Below are positions 25,744 through 35,916 of a stretch of DNA of 64,000 bases, piece after piece; positions within the stretch are counted from its first letter, which is position 1; each line of letters begins with the position of its first letter. The translations under genes and the position numbers were made by a program. The notes under the pieces are model-generated. The model searched no databases and was not told the DNA's origin. It saw only the letters and a program-made list of their open reading frames with translations. Source of the stretch: Thioclava sp. GXIMD2076 (lineage in GTDB: Bacteria; Pseudomonadota; Alphaproteobacteria; Rhodobacterales; Rhodobacteraceae); the NCBI RefSeq assembly GCF_037949795.1, contig NZ_CP149932.1, positions 1,725,001 through 1,789,000 of the forward strand, given 5' to 3'.

Positions 25744-28287
25744 TCAGCCCAGGAGACGCTGGGACATCTCGGAGAGATCGCGCGAGAGGCCGCGGGTCTG
25801 GGAGATGCGGGTGAGTTCCTCGCGGATGAGGTTCTGGCGGGCGCTGTCATAGCGGCGCCATGTCTCGAAACTGGTCGACATACGCGCGGCTGTCTGCGGG
25901 TTCATCGGGTCGAGTTTGATGAGCCAGTCCGCAAGGAAGGCATAGCCCGATCCGTCCTTGGCATGGAAACCTGCGTGATTGGCGGTTAGGCCGCCAATGA
26001 GCGACCGGAAGCGGTTGGGGTTTTTCCAGTCAAAGGCCTGGTCTTGCGACAGCGCCTCGGCCTTTGCCACGGCGTCTTCGGGCGGGCAGGCGGCGACCTG
26101 CACCATGAACCATTTGTCCATGACAAGACGGTTGTCCTGCCAGCGGGCGCGGAAGGTTTCGGAGGCCTCATCGCCCAGACCTGCGCGGATCAGGATCGAC
26201 AATGCGCCGAAGCTTTCGGTCATGTTATCGGCCGCATCGAACAGGGCCTTGGCGCGGGCACCGTTATCGAGTTTGGTCAGCAGGCTCAGGCAGGCCAGAC
26301 GCAGGCCGCGTTTGCCGGCGGGTTCTGCATCGGGCGAGTAGGGACCTTTGACCTCCAGCGCGTCATAGAGCGCGCTCAGGCGGGCCTCATGAGCGGTGGC
26401 GATGGCCCTGGAGAGGGCGCTGCGCGCGCTGTGGATGGCATCGGGGTCGGGGGTCTCGCCTGCGGCAAAGAGTGCCTGTGCCAGTTCATCCTCGCCCGGA
26501 AGGGCAAGGCAATGCGCGGTGAAGGCAGGCTCCAGCGTGTCATCTGCCAACAGGTTGCCGATCGCATCGATATATCCCTGCGCCGGGCGCGCGCCCTTGG
26601 TCATCGCGATCAGGGTGCGTTGGGCAAGGCTGCGCCCTGCCTCCCACCGGTTGAAGCCATCTGTGTCATGGGCCAGCAGGAAGGCCTGTTCCTCGGGGCT
26701 CTGGTCGCGTTGCAGCACGACGGGCGCCGAGAAATCGCGCAGGATCGACGGCACGGGTCTTTCGGCCACATCGAAGCTGAAGCTCTGCTCTTCTTCGGTC
26801 ATCTCCAGCAGTTGCGTGGACAGGACCTCGCGGCCCTGCAGGTCCAGAAGACCCACGGCAATCGGGATATGGCGCGGGGCTTTCTCGGGCTCGCCCGGAG
26901 TGGGGGGCGTCGATTGGCGGAAGGTCAGCGTGTAGCGGCCATCGGCATAGGCATCGGTCACCTTCAGATGCGGCGTGCCTGCGGAGGTATACCACAGCGC
27001 GAATTGTGTGAGATCACGTCCCGTCACATCCTCGAAAACCTTCAGCCAGTCCTCGATCGTGCAGGCCTGCCCGTCATGGCGCTCGAAATAGAGATCGAGC
27101 GCCTGGCGATAGGCCTCGTCGCCCGCGAGCCGTTTGAGCATACCCACGATCTCGGCGCCTTTTTCATAGACGGTGACCGTGTAGAAGTTGTTGATCTCGC
27201 GGTAGTGATTGGGCCGGGGTGGATGGGCGAGCGGGCCTTGGTCCTCGCGGAACTGGCGGGTGCGCAGCGTAGCGGCATCCTCGATCCGCTTGACCGGCCC
27301 GAGGCGCACATCACGGGTGAAACTCTGGTCGCGGAAGACGGTCAGGCCTTCCTTGAGGCAGAGCTGGAACCAGTCGCGGCAGGTAATCCGGTCGCCGGTC
27401 CAGTTGTGGAAATACTCGTGTCCGATCACCGCCTCGATGCGCACATAATCGGTATCGGTCGCGGTTTCGGGGGAGGCGAGCACGAGTTTGGAGTTGAAGA
27501 TATTCAGCCCCTTGTTCTCCATCGCGCCCATGTTGAAATCATCGACCGCCACGAGATTGAAGACCGAGAGGTCATATTCGCGCCCATAGGCTTCCTCGTC
27601 CCAGACCATGGAGCGTTTCAGGCTCTCGAGCGCGAAATCGCACCGGTCTTCATCGCCCGGACGGACCCAGATGTTCAGATCGACCTCGAGGCCGGATTTC
27701 GTGGTGAATGTGCCCGAGGTTGCTACGAGATCGCCCGCCACGAGCGCAAACAGATAGGCCGGTTTCGGCCATGGGTCATCCCATTCGGCCCATCCCTCGC
27801 CCGAAGCCCCCGCATTGCCATTGGACAAAAGCACCGGCAGGTCGCCCTCGATGCGCACATGGAAGCGCGCCATCACATCGGGGCGATCGGGATAGAAGGT
27901 GATCTTGCGGAACCCCTCGGCCTCGCATTGGGTGCAATACATGCCGTTCGACATATAGAGCCCTTCGAGGGCGGTATTGGCATTGGGCGCGATCTCGACC
28001 TCGGTCTCCAGCGTAAAGGCGCCTTCGGGGAGGGCAGCGGCATGCACGGTCAGCCCCGTCTCGGTCAGCAGATAATCGGCGGGCTGCAGTGCAGTGCCAT
28101 CGATCCCGAGCGAGATCAGTTTCAGTTCCTCGCCATCGAGATGCAGCGAGGCCCCCTCGCCTTTAGGGGTCAGGTGCAGCCGCGCAAGGACGCGGGTCGC
28201 CGACGGGGCCAGTCGGAAGGTCAGATGAACCTGATCAAGATCGAACGGATAGGGCGTATAGTCTTTCAGGTAGATCGTGCCGTCCAT
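25744..28287 (-). CDS. pepN: Aminopeptidase N (M1 family)
   Basis: An 847-residue zinc metallo-aminopeptidase that removes N-terminal residues from peptides in the cytoplasm. It has the substrate motif GAMEN at 254-258 and the zinc site H290-E-x-x-H294 with E313 ([25 protein letters not shown] in the family pattern). The C-terminal half is the helical domain of the E. coli PepN type. Length is normal. The start codon is the ATG at 28287. Its 3' side carries the paired repeats described at 25601-25732. Confidence 0.95.
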   Translation of the reverse strand: MDGTIYLKDYTPYPFDLDQVHLTFRLAPSATRVLARLHLTPKGEGASLHLDGEELKLISLGIDGTALQPADYLLTETGLTVHAAALPEGAFTLETEVEIAPNANTALEGLYMSNGMYCTQCEAEGFRKITFYPDRPDVMARFHVRIEGDLPVLLSNGNAGASGEGWAEWDDPWPKPAYLFALVAGDLVATSGTFTTKSGLEVDLNIWVRPGDEDRCDFALESLKRSMVWDEEAYGREYDLSVFNLVAVDDFNMGAMENKGLNIFNSKLVLASPETATDTDYVRIEAVIGHEYFHNWTGDRITCRDWFQLCLKEGLTVFRDQSFTRDVRLGPVKRIEDAATLRTRQFREDQGPLAHPPRPNHYREINNFYTVTVYEKGAEIVGMLKRLAGDEAYRQALDLYFERHDGQACTIEDWLKVFEDVTGRDLTQFALWYTSAGTPHLKVTDAYADGRYTLTFRQSTPPTPGEPEKAPRHIPIAVGLLDLQGREVLSTQLLEMTEEEQSFSFDVAERPVPSILRDFSAPVVLQRDQSPEEQAFLLAHDTDGFNRWEAGRSLAQRTLIAMTKGARPAQGYIDAIGNLLADDTLEPAFTAHCLALPGEDELAQALFAAGETPDPDAIHSARSALSRAIATAHEARLSALYDALEVKGPYSPDAEPAGKRGLRLACLSLLTKLDNGARAKALFDAADNMTESFGALSILIRAGLGDEASETFRARWQDNRLVMDKWFMVQVAACPPEDAVAKAEALSQDQAFDWKNPNRFRSLIGGLTANHAGFHAKDGSGYAFLADWLIKLDPMNPQTAARMSTSFETWRRYDSARQNLIREELTRISQTRGLSRDLSEMSQRLLG

Positions 28288-28429
28288 CGGGGGGGCTCCT
28301 TTGCTTCGTCTCGTGACGTATTGTCTGGCGGCACAGGGTAGGCGCGGGCGCGGGGAGGTTCAAGACAGGGTCATGTGTTTGTGCGGGGGCGTTTGTGTCT
28401 CTGGACAGGGCGGCTATCTATCGTCAGGT

Positions 28430-28445
28430 TGTAAGCCAAGTTACA
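28430..28445. promoter_or_regulatory. Dyad near the glcB start, candidate operator
   Basis: TGTAA and TTACA are separated by six bases, ending 17 bases before the glcB ATG and 5 bases before its Shine-Dalgarno. Its placement would let a bound dimer block transcription start. No regulator gene is adjacent. Confidence 0.3.
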
Positions 28446-28462
28446 GATATAAGGAGGTCGCG

Positions 28463-30619
28463 ATGGTCGAACGCATCGAACGCGCAGGATTGCAGGTTGC
28501 CAGGGAACTGGCCGAGTTCATCGAGGGGCGGGCCTTGCCGCAAAGCGGGGTCGCCCCCGCGCGATTCTGGGCGGGGATGTCGGTTCTGATGGCCGAGTTC
28601 GCGCCGAAGAACCGTGATCTGCTGGAAACGCGCGAGAAAATGCAGTCCCGACTGGATGCGTGGCATCTGGAGCGGCGCGGCCAGCCCCATGACGCGGCGG
28701 CCTATAAGGCCTATCTGGAGGAGATCGGATACCTCCTGCCCGAGGGCGAGGATTTCACCGTGGGAACCCCCGCGACCGATCCGGAATTCGCGCAGATCTG
28801 CGGGCCGCAGCTGGTGGTGCCGATCATGAATGCGCGCTACGCGCTCAACGCGGCCAATGCCCGCTGGGGGTCATTATATGACGCCTATTATGGCACCGAT
28901 GCGCTTGGCGACCTTCCCGCGGGCAAGGGGTTCGATGCCGCACGGGGCGCGCGCGTTGTCGCGGCGGTCAAGGCGTTTCTGGATAGAACCTTCCCGCTTG
29001 TGTCGGGCAAATGGGCCGATGTCCGTGCCATCTCGGTGGAGAATGGCGGGCTGTTCGTGACCACCGATGACATGACAGGCCTGATGAACCCCGCGCAATT
29101 CGCGGGCTATCAGGGGGCGCAGGATGCGCCGACCGCAGTGGTCCTGAAGAATAACGGGCTGCATGTGATCGTGAAGATCGATGCGAGCCATTCCATCGGG
29201 CGCACCGATCCGGCGCATATCTCGGATGTGGTGATGGAAGCCGCGATCTCGGCGATCATGGATTGCGAGGATTCGGTCGCCGCTGTCGATGCCGAGGATA
29301 AGGTTCTGGCCTATGGCAACTGGCTGGGGTTGATGGCGGGCGATCTGACCGAGCGCGTCGAGAAGGAGGGCCGGACCTTCACCCGCGCTCTGAACCCCGA
29401 TCTGGAGATCACCTTGCCTGAAGGCGGAGAGGGTATGCTCAAGGGCCGCTCGATGATGCTGGTGCGCAATGTCGGACACCTGATGACCAACCCTGCCATC
29501 CTTGATGCGGACGGGCGCGAGATCCCCGAAGGGCTGATGGATGCGTTGGTGACCGTGCTTTGCGCCATGCCCGATATGGCCAAGACGGCTGGTCCGCGCA
29601 ACTCGGAAACGGGCTCGGTCTATGTAGTGAAGCCCAAGATGCACGGGCCGGAGGAGGTCGCCTTTGCCTGCGCGGTGTTCGACCATGTCGAGGAGGTGCT
29701 GGGCCTGCCACGCTATACCGTAAAGCTTGGCATCATGGATGAGGAGCGCCGCACCTCGGTCAACCTGAAGGAATGTATTCGCGCGGCCAAACATCGGGTG
29801 GCCTTCATCAATACGGGCTTCCTTGACCGCACCGGCGACGAGATCCACACCTCGATGGAGGCGGGTCCGATGCTGCCCAAGGGCGAGATGAAGGGGCAGG
29901 CATGGATTGCCGCCTATGAGGATCGCAATGTGGATATCGGGTTGCGCTGCGGGCTGTCGGGGCGCGCGCAGATCGGCAAGGGCATGTGGGCCATGCCCGA
30001 TCTGATGGCGGCGATGCTCGAGCAGAAGATCGGCCACCCGAAGGCGGGCGCCAATTGCGCCTGGGTGCCGTCGCCCACCGCGGCCACGCTCCATGCCACG
30101 CATTACCACGCAGTCGATGTGCTGGCCCGCCAGCGCGAGATTGCGGCCCTCAACCGGCCTGCGCGCCTTGAGGATCTTCTCAGCATTCCGGTGGCCGTCG
30201 GGCGCAATTTCTCCGAGGAAGAGATCGCCCGCGAGGTGCGCAACAATGCCCAGGGGATTCTGGGCTATGTGGTGCGCTGGGTCGATCAGGGTGTGGGGTG
30301 CTCGAAAGTGCCCGATATCCATGATGTCGGGTTGATGGAAGACCGCGCGACCTGCCGGATCTCGGCGCAGGCGCTCTCGAACTGGCTCCATCATGGTGTG
30401 GTCTCGGAAGAGGCTGTGATGCATGGCTTGCGCGAGATGGCGGAAGTGGTGGACCGCCAGAATGCGGGGGATCCGTCCTATGTGCCGATGGCGCCCGATT
30501 ATAATGGTGTGGCGTTCCAGGCGGCCTGCGATCTGATCTTCCAGGGCCGCAACCAGCCCTCGGGCTATACCGAGCCGGTCCTGCATCACCGCCGGCTGCA
30601 ATGGAAGGCGGCCCGCTGA
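28463..30619 (+). CDS. glcB: Malate synthase G
   Basis: A 718-residue malate synthase of the large G isoform: glyoxylate + acetyl-CoA gives malate. It has the family segments [35 protein letters not shown] (start of the TIM barrel), [10 protein letters not shown], and the region around [18 protein letters not shown]. The start at 28463 (MVERIERAG) follows a near-perfect AAGGAGGT; a longer reading from 28277 has no support. It completes acetate/glyoxylate use together with acs upstream, though they are not in one operon. Confidence 0.95.
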   Translation: MVERIERAGLQVARELAEFIEGRALPQSGVAPARFWAGMSVLMAEFAPKNRDLLETREKMQSRLDAWHLERRGQPHDAAAYKAYLEEIGYLLPEGEDFTVGTPATDPEFAQICGPQLVVPIMNARYALNAANARWGSLYDAYYGTDALGDLPAGKGFDAARGARVVAAVKAFLDRTFPLVSGKWADVRAISVENGGLFVTTDDMTGLMNPAQFAGYQGAQDAPTAVVLKNNGLHVIVKIDASHSIGRTDPAHISDVVMEAAISAIMDCEDSVAAVDAEDKVLAYGNWLGLMAGDLTERVEKEGRTFTRALNPDLEITLPEGGEGMLKGRSMMLVRNVGHLMTNPAILDADGREIPEGLMDALVTVLCAMPDMAKTAGPRNSETGSVYVVKPKMHGPEEVAFACAVFDHVEEVLGLPRYTVKLGIMDEERRTSVNLKECIRAAKHRVAFINTGFLDRTGDEIHTSMEAGPMLPKGEMKGQAWIAAYEDRNVDIGLRCGLSGRAQIGKGMWAMPDLMAAMLEQKIGHPKAGANCAWVPSPTAATLHATHYHAVDVLARQREIAALNRPARLEDLLSIPVAVGRNFSEEEIAREVRNNAQGILGYVVRWVDQGVGCSKVPDIHDVGLMEDRATCRISAQALSNWLHHGVVSEEAVMHGLREMAEVVDRQNAGDPSYVPMAPDYNGVAFQAACDLIFQGRNQPSGYTEPVLHHRRLQWKAAR

Positions 30620-30634
30620 TCTCGGCGCCGTTCC

Positions 30635-30668
30635 GGATCTGCCTGCGTGGCGGGCAGATCCAGTTTTT
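30635..30668 (+). terminator. Intrinsic terminator of glcB
   Basis: GGATCTGCC pairs with GGCAGATCC over a nine-base loop, followed after AG by TTTTT. It lies 16 bases past the glcB stop. Confidence 0.88.
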
Positions 30669-30817
30669 ATGTGCTCTTTTAGCAGGCAGGGCTGTGAAAT
30701 ATGGCCTAAGGTGCGCAGATCGTGAGGTCTCTTCGCCATTGCGCACATTTGCTGCGCATTTGAGGCCTTTTCCTGCGTAGCCGGACTGCCTAGCTTGTCC
30801 GTCAAAGGAGAGCAGGC

Positions 30818-31591
30818 ATGACCAGACCCATCGTAGGCATCATCGGAAATACCGGACTGATCAATGATCGCTATCCCGTCCATGAGGTGGGGACGATGGT
30901 CTGCGATGCGGTGGCGGAGGTCTCGGGCTGTATCCCGATGATCATCCCGCCCGATCCGTGCTGGATGACGGTGGCCGAGCTGATGGAGACCTGTGACGGG
31001 TTCCTGCTGCCGGGCGGGCGTCCCAATGTGCACCCGTCCGAATATGGCGACGAGGAGACCGAGGCGCATGGCACCTTCGATCGCAAGCGCGACGCCATCG
31101 CGCTTGAGCTGGTGCGCGCCTGTGTGGCCACCGGCCAGCCGGTCTTCGGTATCTGCCGCGGGTTTCAGGAGATCGCGGTGGCGATGGGCTCGACGCTGCA
31201 TCCCGAGATCCGTGAGCTGCCGGGCCGGCGTAATCACCGGATGCCGGTGGATGTGCCGCTCGATGAGGGCTTCTCCAACCGTCATATGGTGCAGCTGACA
31301 CCGGGCGGGCGGTTTGCGCGGATCTTCGGGGCAGAGGAGGTCGAGACCAACTCGCTGCACGGTCAGGGGATCATGATCCCCGGTCCGCGGATCGTGGTCG
31401 AGGGCCGCACCGAGGACGGCACGATGGAAGCGATCTATGTGAAGGACGCGCCGGGCTTCACGATGGCGGTGCAATGGCATCCCGAACATCGCGCGGCGCA
31501 AGATCCGGTCTCTCGGCCGCTGTTCGAGGCGTTCGGCCATGCGGTGCGGTCTTGGGCCATGGCGCGGCGGGGTGCGGCAAAAGTCGCGTGA
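30818..31591 (+). CDS. Class I glutamine amidotransferase-like hydrolase (PuuD family)
   Basis: A 257-residue peptidase C26 family protein, like the gamma-glutamyl-GABA hydrolase PuuD. It has the nucleophile elbow FGICRGFQE (C113) and the catalytic HPE in QWHPEH. It likely hydrolyses a gamma-glutamyl amide in the cytoplasm. AAAGGAG precedes the ATG. No puu pathway genes are nearby, so the substrate is open. The repeat at 31626 begins 34 bases after its stop and can act as terminator. Confidence 0.88.
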   Translation: MTRPIVGIIGNTGLINDRYPVHEVGTMVCDAVAEVSGCIPMIIPPDPCWMTVAELMETCDGFLLPGGRPNVHPSEYGDEETEAHGTFDRKRDAIALELVRACVATGQPVFGICRGFQEIAVAMGSTLHPEIRELPGRRNHRMPVDVPLDEGFSNRHMVQLTPGGRFARIFGAEEVETNSLHGQGIMIPGPRIVVEGRTEDGTMEAIYVKDAPGFTMAVQWHPEHRAAQDPVSRPLFEAFGHAVRSWAMARRGAAKVA

Positions 31592-31625
31592 TCCGGCTGC
31601 CGATGCGGAACCGGCTGATGTAGAA

Positions 31626-31704
31626 AAGGGGGCGATCTCGCCCCCTTCTTTCATAGTCGGGGACTATGAAATTCATCCCCCGAGGATATTTAGAGACGCT
31701 GGAA
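31626..31704 (-). repeat. Intergenic two-hairpin repeat, copy 4
   Basis: Read on the minus strand: core TTCCAGCGTCTCTAAATATC-CTCGGGGGATGAATT (from 31704), hairpin a TTTCATAGTC CCC GACTATGAAA (31671-31649) and hairpin b AAGGGGGCGA GA TCGCCCCCTT (31647-31626). It fills the gap between two convergent genes and stops 3 bases from the end of the downstream gene. Hairpin b followed by CTTTC may also end the plus-strand transcript. Confidence 0.75.
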
Positions 31705-31707
31705 TGC

Positions 31708-32628
31708 TCAAAGACCGTTCTGGGCCTCGCGGCGCAGCGTGCGCGGCAGATGTTCCTGCGTGGCGAGGAAATGTTCGACGCGGGCGCGCTCGAACTTGGC
31801 CAGATCCGCCAGCCAGCGCCCGATGGCACGCGACAGCTCGACCGGTGCGCCGGGGGCAAGCCGTGCGGCCAGCGTCAGCAGGTGATCCTGCACGCGGTGG
31901 TCTTCGGGCTTGGGGTTGCGCAGCTTGGTATAGGGGCGCGTCATCAGGAAGATCGCGATCTTCGGACCGACAGGGCCTTGGGGTGGTTCGATTGCGTCAT
32001 CATCGAGCTCGTCTTCCTCGAGATCGCCGGAGAGGGTCGGCTGGCCGTCGGCGGCCCAGGCATCGAGCTGGCTCAGGCGCGCCAGATTGCCCTGCAGGCG
32101 TTTGGCGGCCGGTTTGCACAGTGCATCGATCAGCGCGAAGCAATCGGCCTCCTCGATCCATTGGGTCAGGAGTTGCCATGCCATATCGTCAGGGCGCATC
32201 CGCGCCTGAGTCAGCAACTTGGCGGCGGCGATGCGGGCCTCAAAGATGCCCGATTGCCAGAGCTCGTGGGCCAGGCTCACGCGGCCCTCATTGTCGAGCG
32301 CCTCGCGCCACATGGCGGCCATATCGGTGATGCCGGTCGCCGTGACGCCGATCACGCGGCAGCTGGTGCCGGTCTGGGCCTTTATCTGGGCTGCGCGATC
32401 GGCATCCGTCCATGCCTCGAGCGCATAGAGCGCGTCCTCGATCGTGGGCGGAGGCAGGGCATCTTCCGCCTCTGCCTCTTCCTCGAAATATTCGTAATCG
32501 GCGTCGGAGGCGGCGTAAGCCGCGGCCTCGGCGCTGAGTTTTGCGGCTTCCTCGGGGGGCAAGCGGGTGCCATCATCCTGAAGGATCTCGGGTTTGGGGC
32601 CTTTGCGGCCCCCACGTTTGCGGCTCAT
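31708..32628 (-). CDS. DNA alkylation repair (AlkD-like HEAT-repeat) protein
   Basis: 306 residues. An N-terminal basic and then acidic linker (SRKRGGRKGPKPEIL; EYFEEEAEAED) precedes an all-helical region (about 65-300) that fits the AlkD-type HEAT-repeat glycosylase fold: MWREALDNEGRVSLAHELWQSGIFEARIAAAKLLT, then WIEEADCFALIDALC. The start is the ATG at 32628 (MSRKRGG), which overlaps the glmS stop (ATGA), so it is translated from the glmU-glmS transcript. A role in base-excision of alkylated DNA is inferred from the family only. Confidence 0.72.
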   Translation of the reverse strand: MSRKRGGRKGPKPEILQDDGTRLPPEEAAKLSAEAAAYAASDADYEYFEEEAEAEDALPPPTIEDALYALEAWTDADRAAQIKAQTGTSCRVIGVTATGITDMAAMWREALDNEGRVSLAHELWQSGIFEARIAAAKLLTQARMRPDDMAWQLLTQWIEEADCFALIDALCKPAAKRLQGNLARLSQLDAWAADGQPTLSGDLEEDELDDDAIEPPQGPVGPKIAIFLMTRPYTKLRNPKPEDHRVQDHLLTLAARLAPGAPVELSRAIGRWLADLAKFERARVEHFLATQEHLPRTLRREAQNGL

Positions 32629-34439
32629 TCGACAGTCACCGATTTTGCAAGGTTGCGGGGCTGGTCCACATCCGTGCCTTTGGCGATGGCGGTGTGATAG
32701 GCCAGAAGCTGAGCTGGTAGCGCATAGAGGATCGGCGCCCATGGTTCAAGCACTTCCGGCAGTTGCAGCGTGGCCCATGTGCCCTCGGAGGCCTCGGCCA
32801 GACCTTGGGCATCGGACACCAGCAGCACCTTGCCATGGCGCGCCATGACCTCCTGCATGTTCGACACGGTCTTGTCGAAGAGCCCGTCATGGGGGGCGAA
32901 GACGATCACCGGCACGGTGCGCTCGATCAAAGCGATTGGCCCGTGTTTCAGCTCGCCGCTGGCATAGCCTTCGGCGTGGATATAGCTGATTTCCTTGAGT
33001 TTCAGCGCGCCTTCCATGGCCAGCGGATAAAGCGGACCGCGCCCGAGGAAGAGGATATCCTGCGCTTCGGCCAGCTGGTTCGACAGCTCGGCGATGCGCT
33101 CGCCGATACCGAGGCCCGCATTCATCAGGCCGGGCAGGGCGCGCAGCGCCTCCATATGTTTACGGGCCTCATCAGAGCCGAGATGGCCGCGGTCGAGCCC
33201 TGCCTTCAGTGCCAGCACGGCCAGCGTCAGCAATTGGCAGGTAAAGGCCTTGGTCGAGGCCACGCCCACCTCGATACCGGCATGGATCGGCAGGGCGATA
33301 TCGGCCTCGCGCGCCATGGTGGAGGTCGGCACATTGATGACGGCGATGGTCTTCTCGACCTTCTCGTTGCAATAGCGCAGGGCGGCCAGCGTATCGGCGG
33401 TCTCGCCCGACTGGCTGACAAACAGCGCGACCGAACGGGCAGGCATCGGCGGTTCGCGGTAGCGGAACTCCGAGGCCACATCGATCTCGCAGGGAATGCC
33501 CGCGAGTTTCTCGAACCAGTATTTCGCGGTCTGGCAGGCATAGAAGGCGGTGCCACAGGCCACCAGCGTCAGCCGTTCGATCCCCGTAAAATCGACCGTT
33601 TCCGGCAGGTTGATCGTATCGCCCTGCAGATAATGGGTCAGCGCATCGGCCAGAACCACCGGCTGTTCGGCGATCTCCTTGGCCATGAAATGCTTGTAAC
33701 CGCCTTTCTCGACGCGGGTCTGGCCCAGATCGATGCGGGCCTCGTCACGATTGGCGCGGCGGCCCTCGTGATCGAAGATCTCGGCGCCCGCACGGGTGAT
33801 GAAGGCGTAATCGCCCTCTTCGAGATAGGTGATACGGTCGGTCATCGGCGAAAGCGCGATGGCATCCGAGCCCACGAACATCTCGCCATCGCCATGACCG
33901 ATGGCAAGAGGCGAGCCCTTGCGGGCGGCGATCATCAGATCGGCCTCACCGTCAAAGAGCCACAGAAGCGCGAAGGCACCCTCGAGCTTTTTCAGCGTGG
34001 CGACAGCGGCCTCGCGCGGCGCCATGCCGCGATCCATCATCAGGCGGGTCAGCTGGGCGACGGTTTCGGTATCGGTTTCGGTCTCGGGGGTGATGCCGGC
34101 TTCAGCCAGCTCGGCCCGCAGCTCGCGGAAATTCTCGATGATGCCGTTATGGACCACCGCCACCGGACCCGAACGATGCGGATGCGCGTTGGCCACTGTG
34201 GCCGCGCCATGGGTGGCCCAGCGGGTATGGCCGATGCCCGATTTGCCCGGCAGCGGTTCGTGGACCAGAAGATCCGAGAGGTTCCACAGTTTGCCCACCG
34301 CGCGGCGACGGTCGAGGCGGCCCTCGTTGATCGTGGCAATGCCTGCGCTGTCATAGCCGCGATATTCCAGCCGCTTGAGGCTTTCGACCAGTAGGGGGGA
34401 GACTTCATGCGTGCCGAGGACGCCGATGATTCCGCACAT
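32625..34439 (-). CDS. glmS: Glutamine--fructose-6-phosphate aminotransferase
   Basis: A 604-residue GlmS that makes glucosamine-6-phosphate, the first step to UDP-GlcNAc. The N-terminal glutaminase has Cys at position 2 (MCGIIGVLGT), followed by HTRWATHG and NGIIEN. Two SIS isomerase domains follow (from about 285 and 455; VSQSGETADT, GRGPLYPLAMEGALKLKE). It lies 3 bases after glmU and overlaps the AlkD-like gene. No glmS ribozyme or small-RNA site was seen in the short gap. Confidence 0.96.
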   Translation of the reverse strand: MCGIIGVLGTHEVSPLLVESLKRLEYRGYDSAGIATINEGRLDRRRAVGKLWNLSDLLVHEPLPGKSGIGHTRWATHGAATVANAHPHRSGPVAVVHNGIIENFRELRAELAEAGITPETETDTETVAQLTRLMMDRGMAPREAAVATLKKLEGAFALLWLFDGEADLMIAARKGSPLAIGHGDGEMFVGSDAIALSPMTDRITYLEEGDYAFITRAGAEIFDHEGRRANRDEARIDLGQTRVEKGGYKHFMAKEIAEQPVVLADALTHYLQGDTINLPETVDFTGIERLTLVACGTAFYACQTAKYWFEKLAGIPCEIDVASEFRYREPPMPARSVALFVSQSGETADTLAALRYCNEKVEKTIAVINVPTSTMAREADIALPIHAGIEVGVASTKAFTCQLLTLAVLALKAGLDRGHLGSDEARKHMEALRALPGLMNAGLGIGERIAELSNQLAEAQDILFLGRGPLYPLAMEGALKLKEISYIHAEGYASGELKHGPIALIERTVPVIVFAPHDGLFDKTVSNMQEVMARHGKVLLVSDAQGLAEASEGTWATLQLPEVLEPWAPILYALPAQLLAYHTAIAKGTDVDQPRNLAKSVTVE

Positions 34440-34442
34440 ATC

Positions 34443-35777
34443 TCAGCCTTTCGCTTTGGCGGCGCGCAGCTTCGCCATGAGTTTTGCTGCAAGACCGGGC
34501 TTGTTGACCTGCTGGCCGCGGGCGATGGCCAGCGCCTCGTCGGGGACGTTCTCGGTGATGACCGAGCCCGAGCCGGTCAGCGCCTGATTGCCGACGGTGA
34601 CGGGGGCGACCAGCATTGTCGACGATCCGATGAACGCATCCTGACCGATCACGGTGCGATGCTTGAAGACGCCGTCATAGTTGCAGGTGATGGTGCCCGC
34701 GCCGATATTGCTGCGCGCGCCGATCTCGGCATCGCCCAGATAGGTCAGGTGGCCCACCTTCACGCCCTCGGCGAGCGAGGAGTTCTTCACCTCGACGAAA
34801 TTGCCGACATGGACGTTTTCGGCCAGTTCCGCGCCGGGACGCAGGCGGGCGAAGGGCCCGACCGTCGCGCCACGCGAGATATGGCAGCCTTCCAGATGGC
34901 AGAAGGCCTCGATGGCGGCTCCCGATTCCACGGTGACGCCGGTGCCGAAGACGACATTCGGCCCCACGGTGACATCGCGCCCCAGATAGGTGTCGAGCGC
35001 GAAATAGACGGTGGAGGGGTCGACCATGCTCACGCCGTTCTCGAGCGCGTCGGCGCGCTGGCGGTCCTGGAACAGATCCTCGGCTACGGAAAGTTCGAAG
35101 CGGGTATTGATGCCCAGCGTCTCTTCCTCGTCGCAGGTCACCACCTCGGTGGTCAGCCCGCGCGCCCGCGCCATGCCCACGATATCTGTGAGATAATATT
35201 CGCCCGCCGCATTGTCATTACCCAGCCCCTGCACCAGCTCGGTCAGCAGCACCGCATCGCAGGCGATGACACCCGAATTGCACAGGGTGATCTCGCGTTC
35301 TTCCTCGGTGGCGTCCTTGTATTCGACGATCCGCTCGAGGGCATGGCCATGGGTTACCAGCCGCCCGTAGCGGCCCGGATCCTCGGCCTCGAACCCCAGC
35401 ACGGTAACGGCGGCATCCGACTCGGCCATCGCTTCCAGCGTTTCGGGGCGGATGAAGGGGGTGTCGCCATAGAGCACGATCACCCGGCCATGATAGCCAT
35501 CAAGATGGGGCAGGGCCTGCGCCACGGCATGGCCGGTGCCCAGCTGTTCGTCCTGACGCACGCATTGTGCCTCGGGCGCCCATTCCGCTACGGCCTTTTC
35601 GACCAGCTCGGCCCCGTGGCCGGTGACGGTCACCACGCGCTCGGGATCGAGGGCGCGCCCTGCGGCCAGCGCATGGGCCACCAGCGGCGCGCGGCCCACC
35701 TGATGCAGCACTTTGGGCAGGTCGGAATTCATGCGGGTGCCTTGCCCTGCGGCAAGGATGATCAGCGCGTTCGCCAT
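34443..35777 (-). CDS. glmU: Bifunctional GlcN-1-P acetyltransferase / UDP-GlcNAc pyrophosphorylase
   Basis: A 444-residue GlmU. The N-terminal pyrophosphorylase has LAAGQGTRMNSDLPKVLH and the uridyl site region LYGDTPF. The C-terminal left-handed beta-helix shows hexapeptide repeats (ISRGATVGPFARLRPGAEL, VGNFVEVKNSSLAEGVKVGHLTYLGDA) and catalyses acetyl transfer. It is first in the glmU-glmS-alkD-like operon. Its start at 35777 faces gph across a 139-base divergent spacer. Confidence 0.96.
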   Translation of the reverse strand: MANALIILAAGQGTRMNSDLPKVLHQVGRAPLVAHALAAGRALDPERVVTVTGHGAELVEKAVAEWAPEAQCVRQDEQLGTGHAVAQALPHLDGYHGRVIVLYGDTPFIRPETLEAMAESDAAVTVLGFEAEDPGRYGRLVTHGHALERIVEYKDATEEEREITLCNSGVIACDAVLLTELVQGLGNDNAAGEYYLTDIVGMARARGLTTEVVTCDEEETLGINTRFELSVAEDLFQDRQRADALENGVSMVDPSTVYFALDTYLGRDVTVGPNVVFGTGVTVESGAAIEAFCHLEGCHISRGATVGPFARLRPGAELAENVHVGNFVEVKNSSLAEGVKVGHLTYLGDAEIGARSNIGAGTITCNYDGVFKHRTVIGQDAFIGSSTMLVAPVTVGNQALTGSGSVITENVPDEALAIARGQQVNKPGLAAKLMAKLRAAKAKG

Positions 35778-35916
35778 GGGTCTGCCTTTTCTTCTGGCCT
35801 TTTCTTCTGCTCATCCCCGTTTTACCCATAGTCGGACGCGCCGCAAGGTGCCTGATCATCACGTCGTCTTTCGCCGTGTTTCAATTGGCCCTCGGTAGCG
35901 GGGCAGGAAGGACAAG

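Noticed and set aside
28277-28462. 62-residue N-terminal extension of malate synthase G
   Set aside because: The extension is Cys/Gly-rich and unlike the family, while a near-perfect Shine-Dalgarno marks the ATG at 28463.
30620-30817. Possible RNA gene between glcB and the GATase gene
   Set aside because: Apart from the glcB terminator I saw no tRNA-like or conserved structure.
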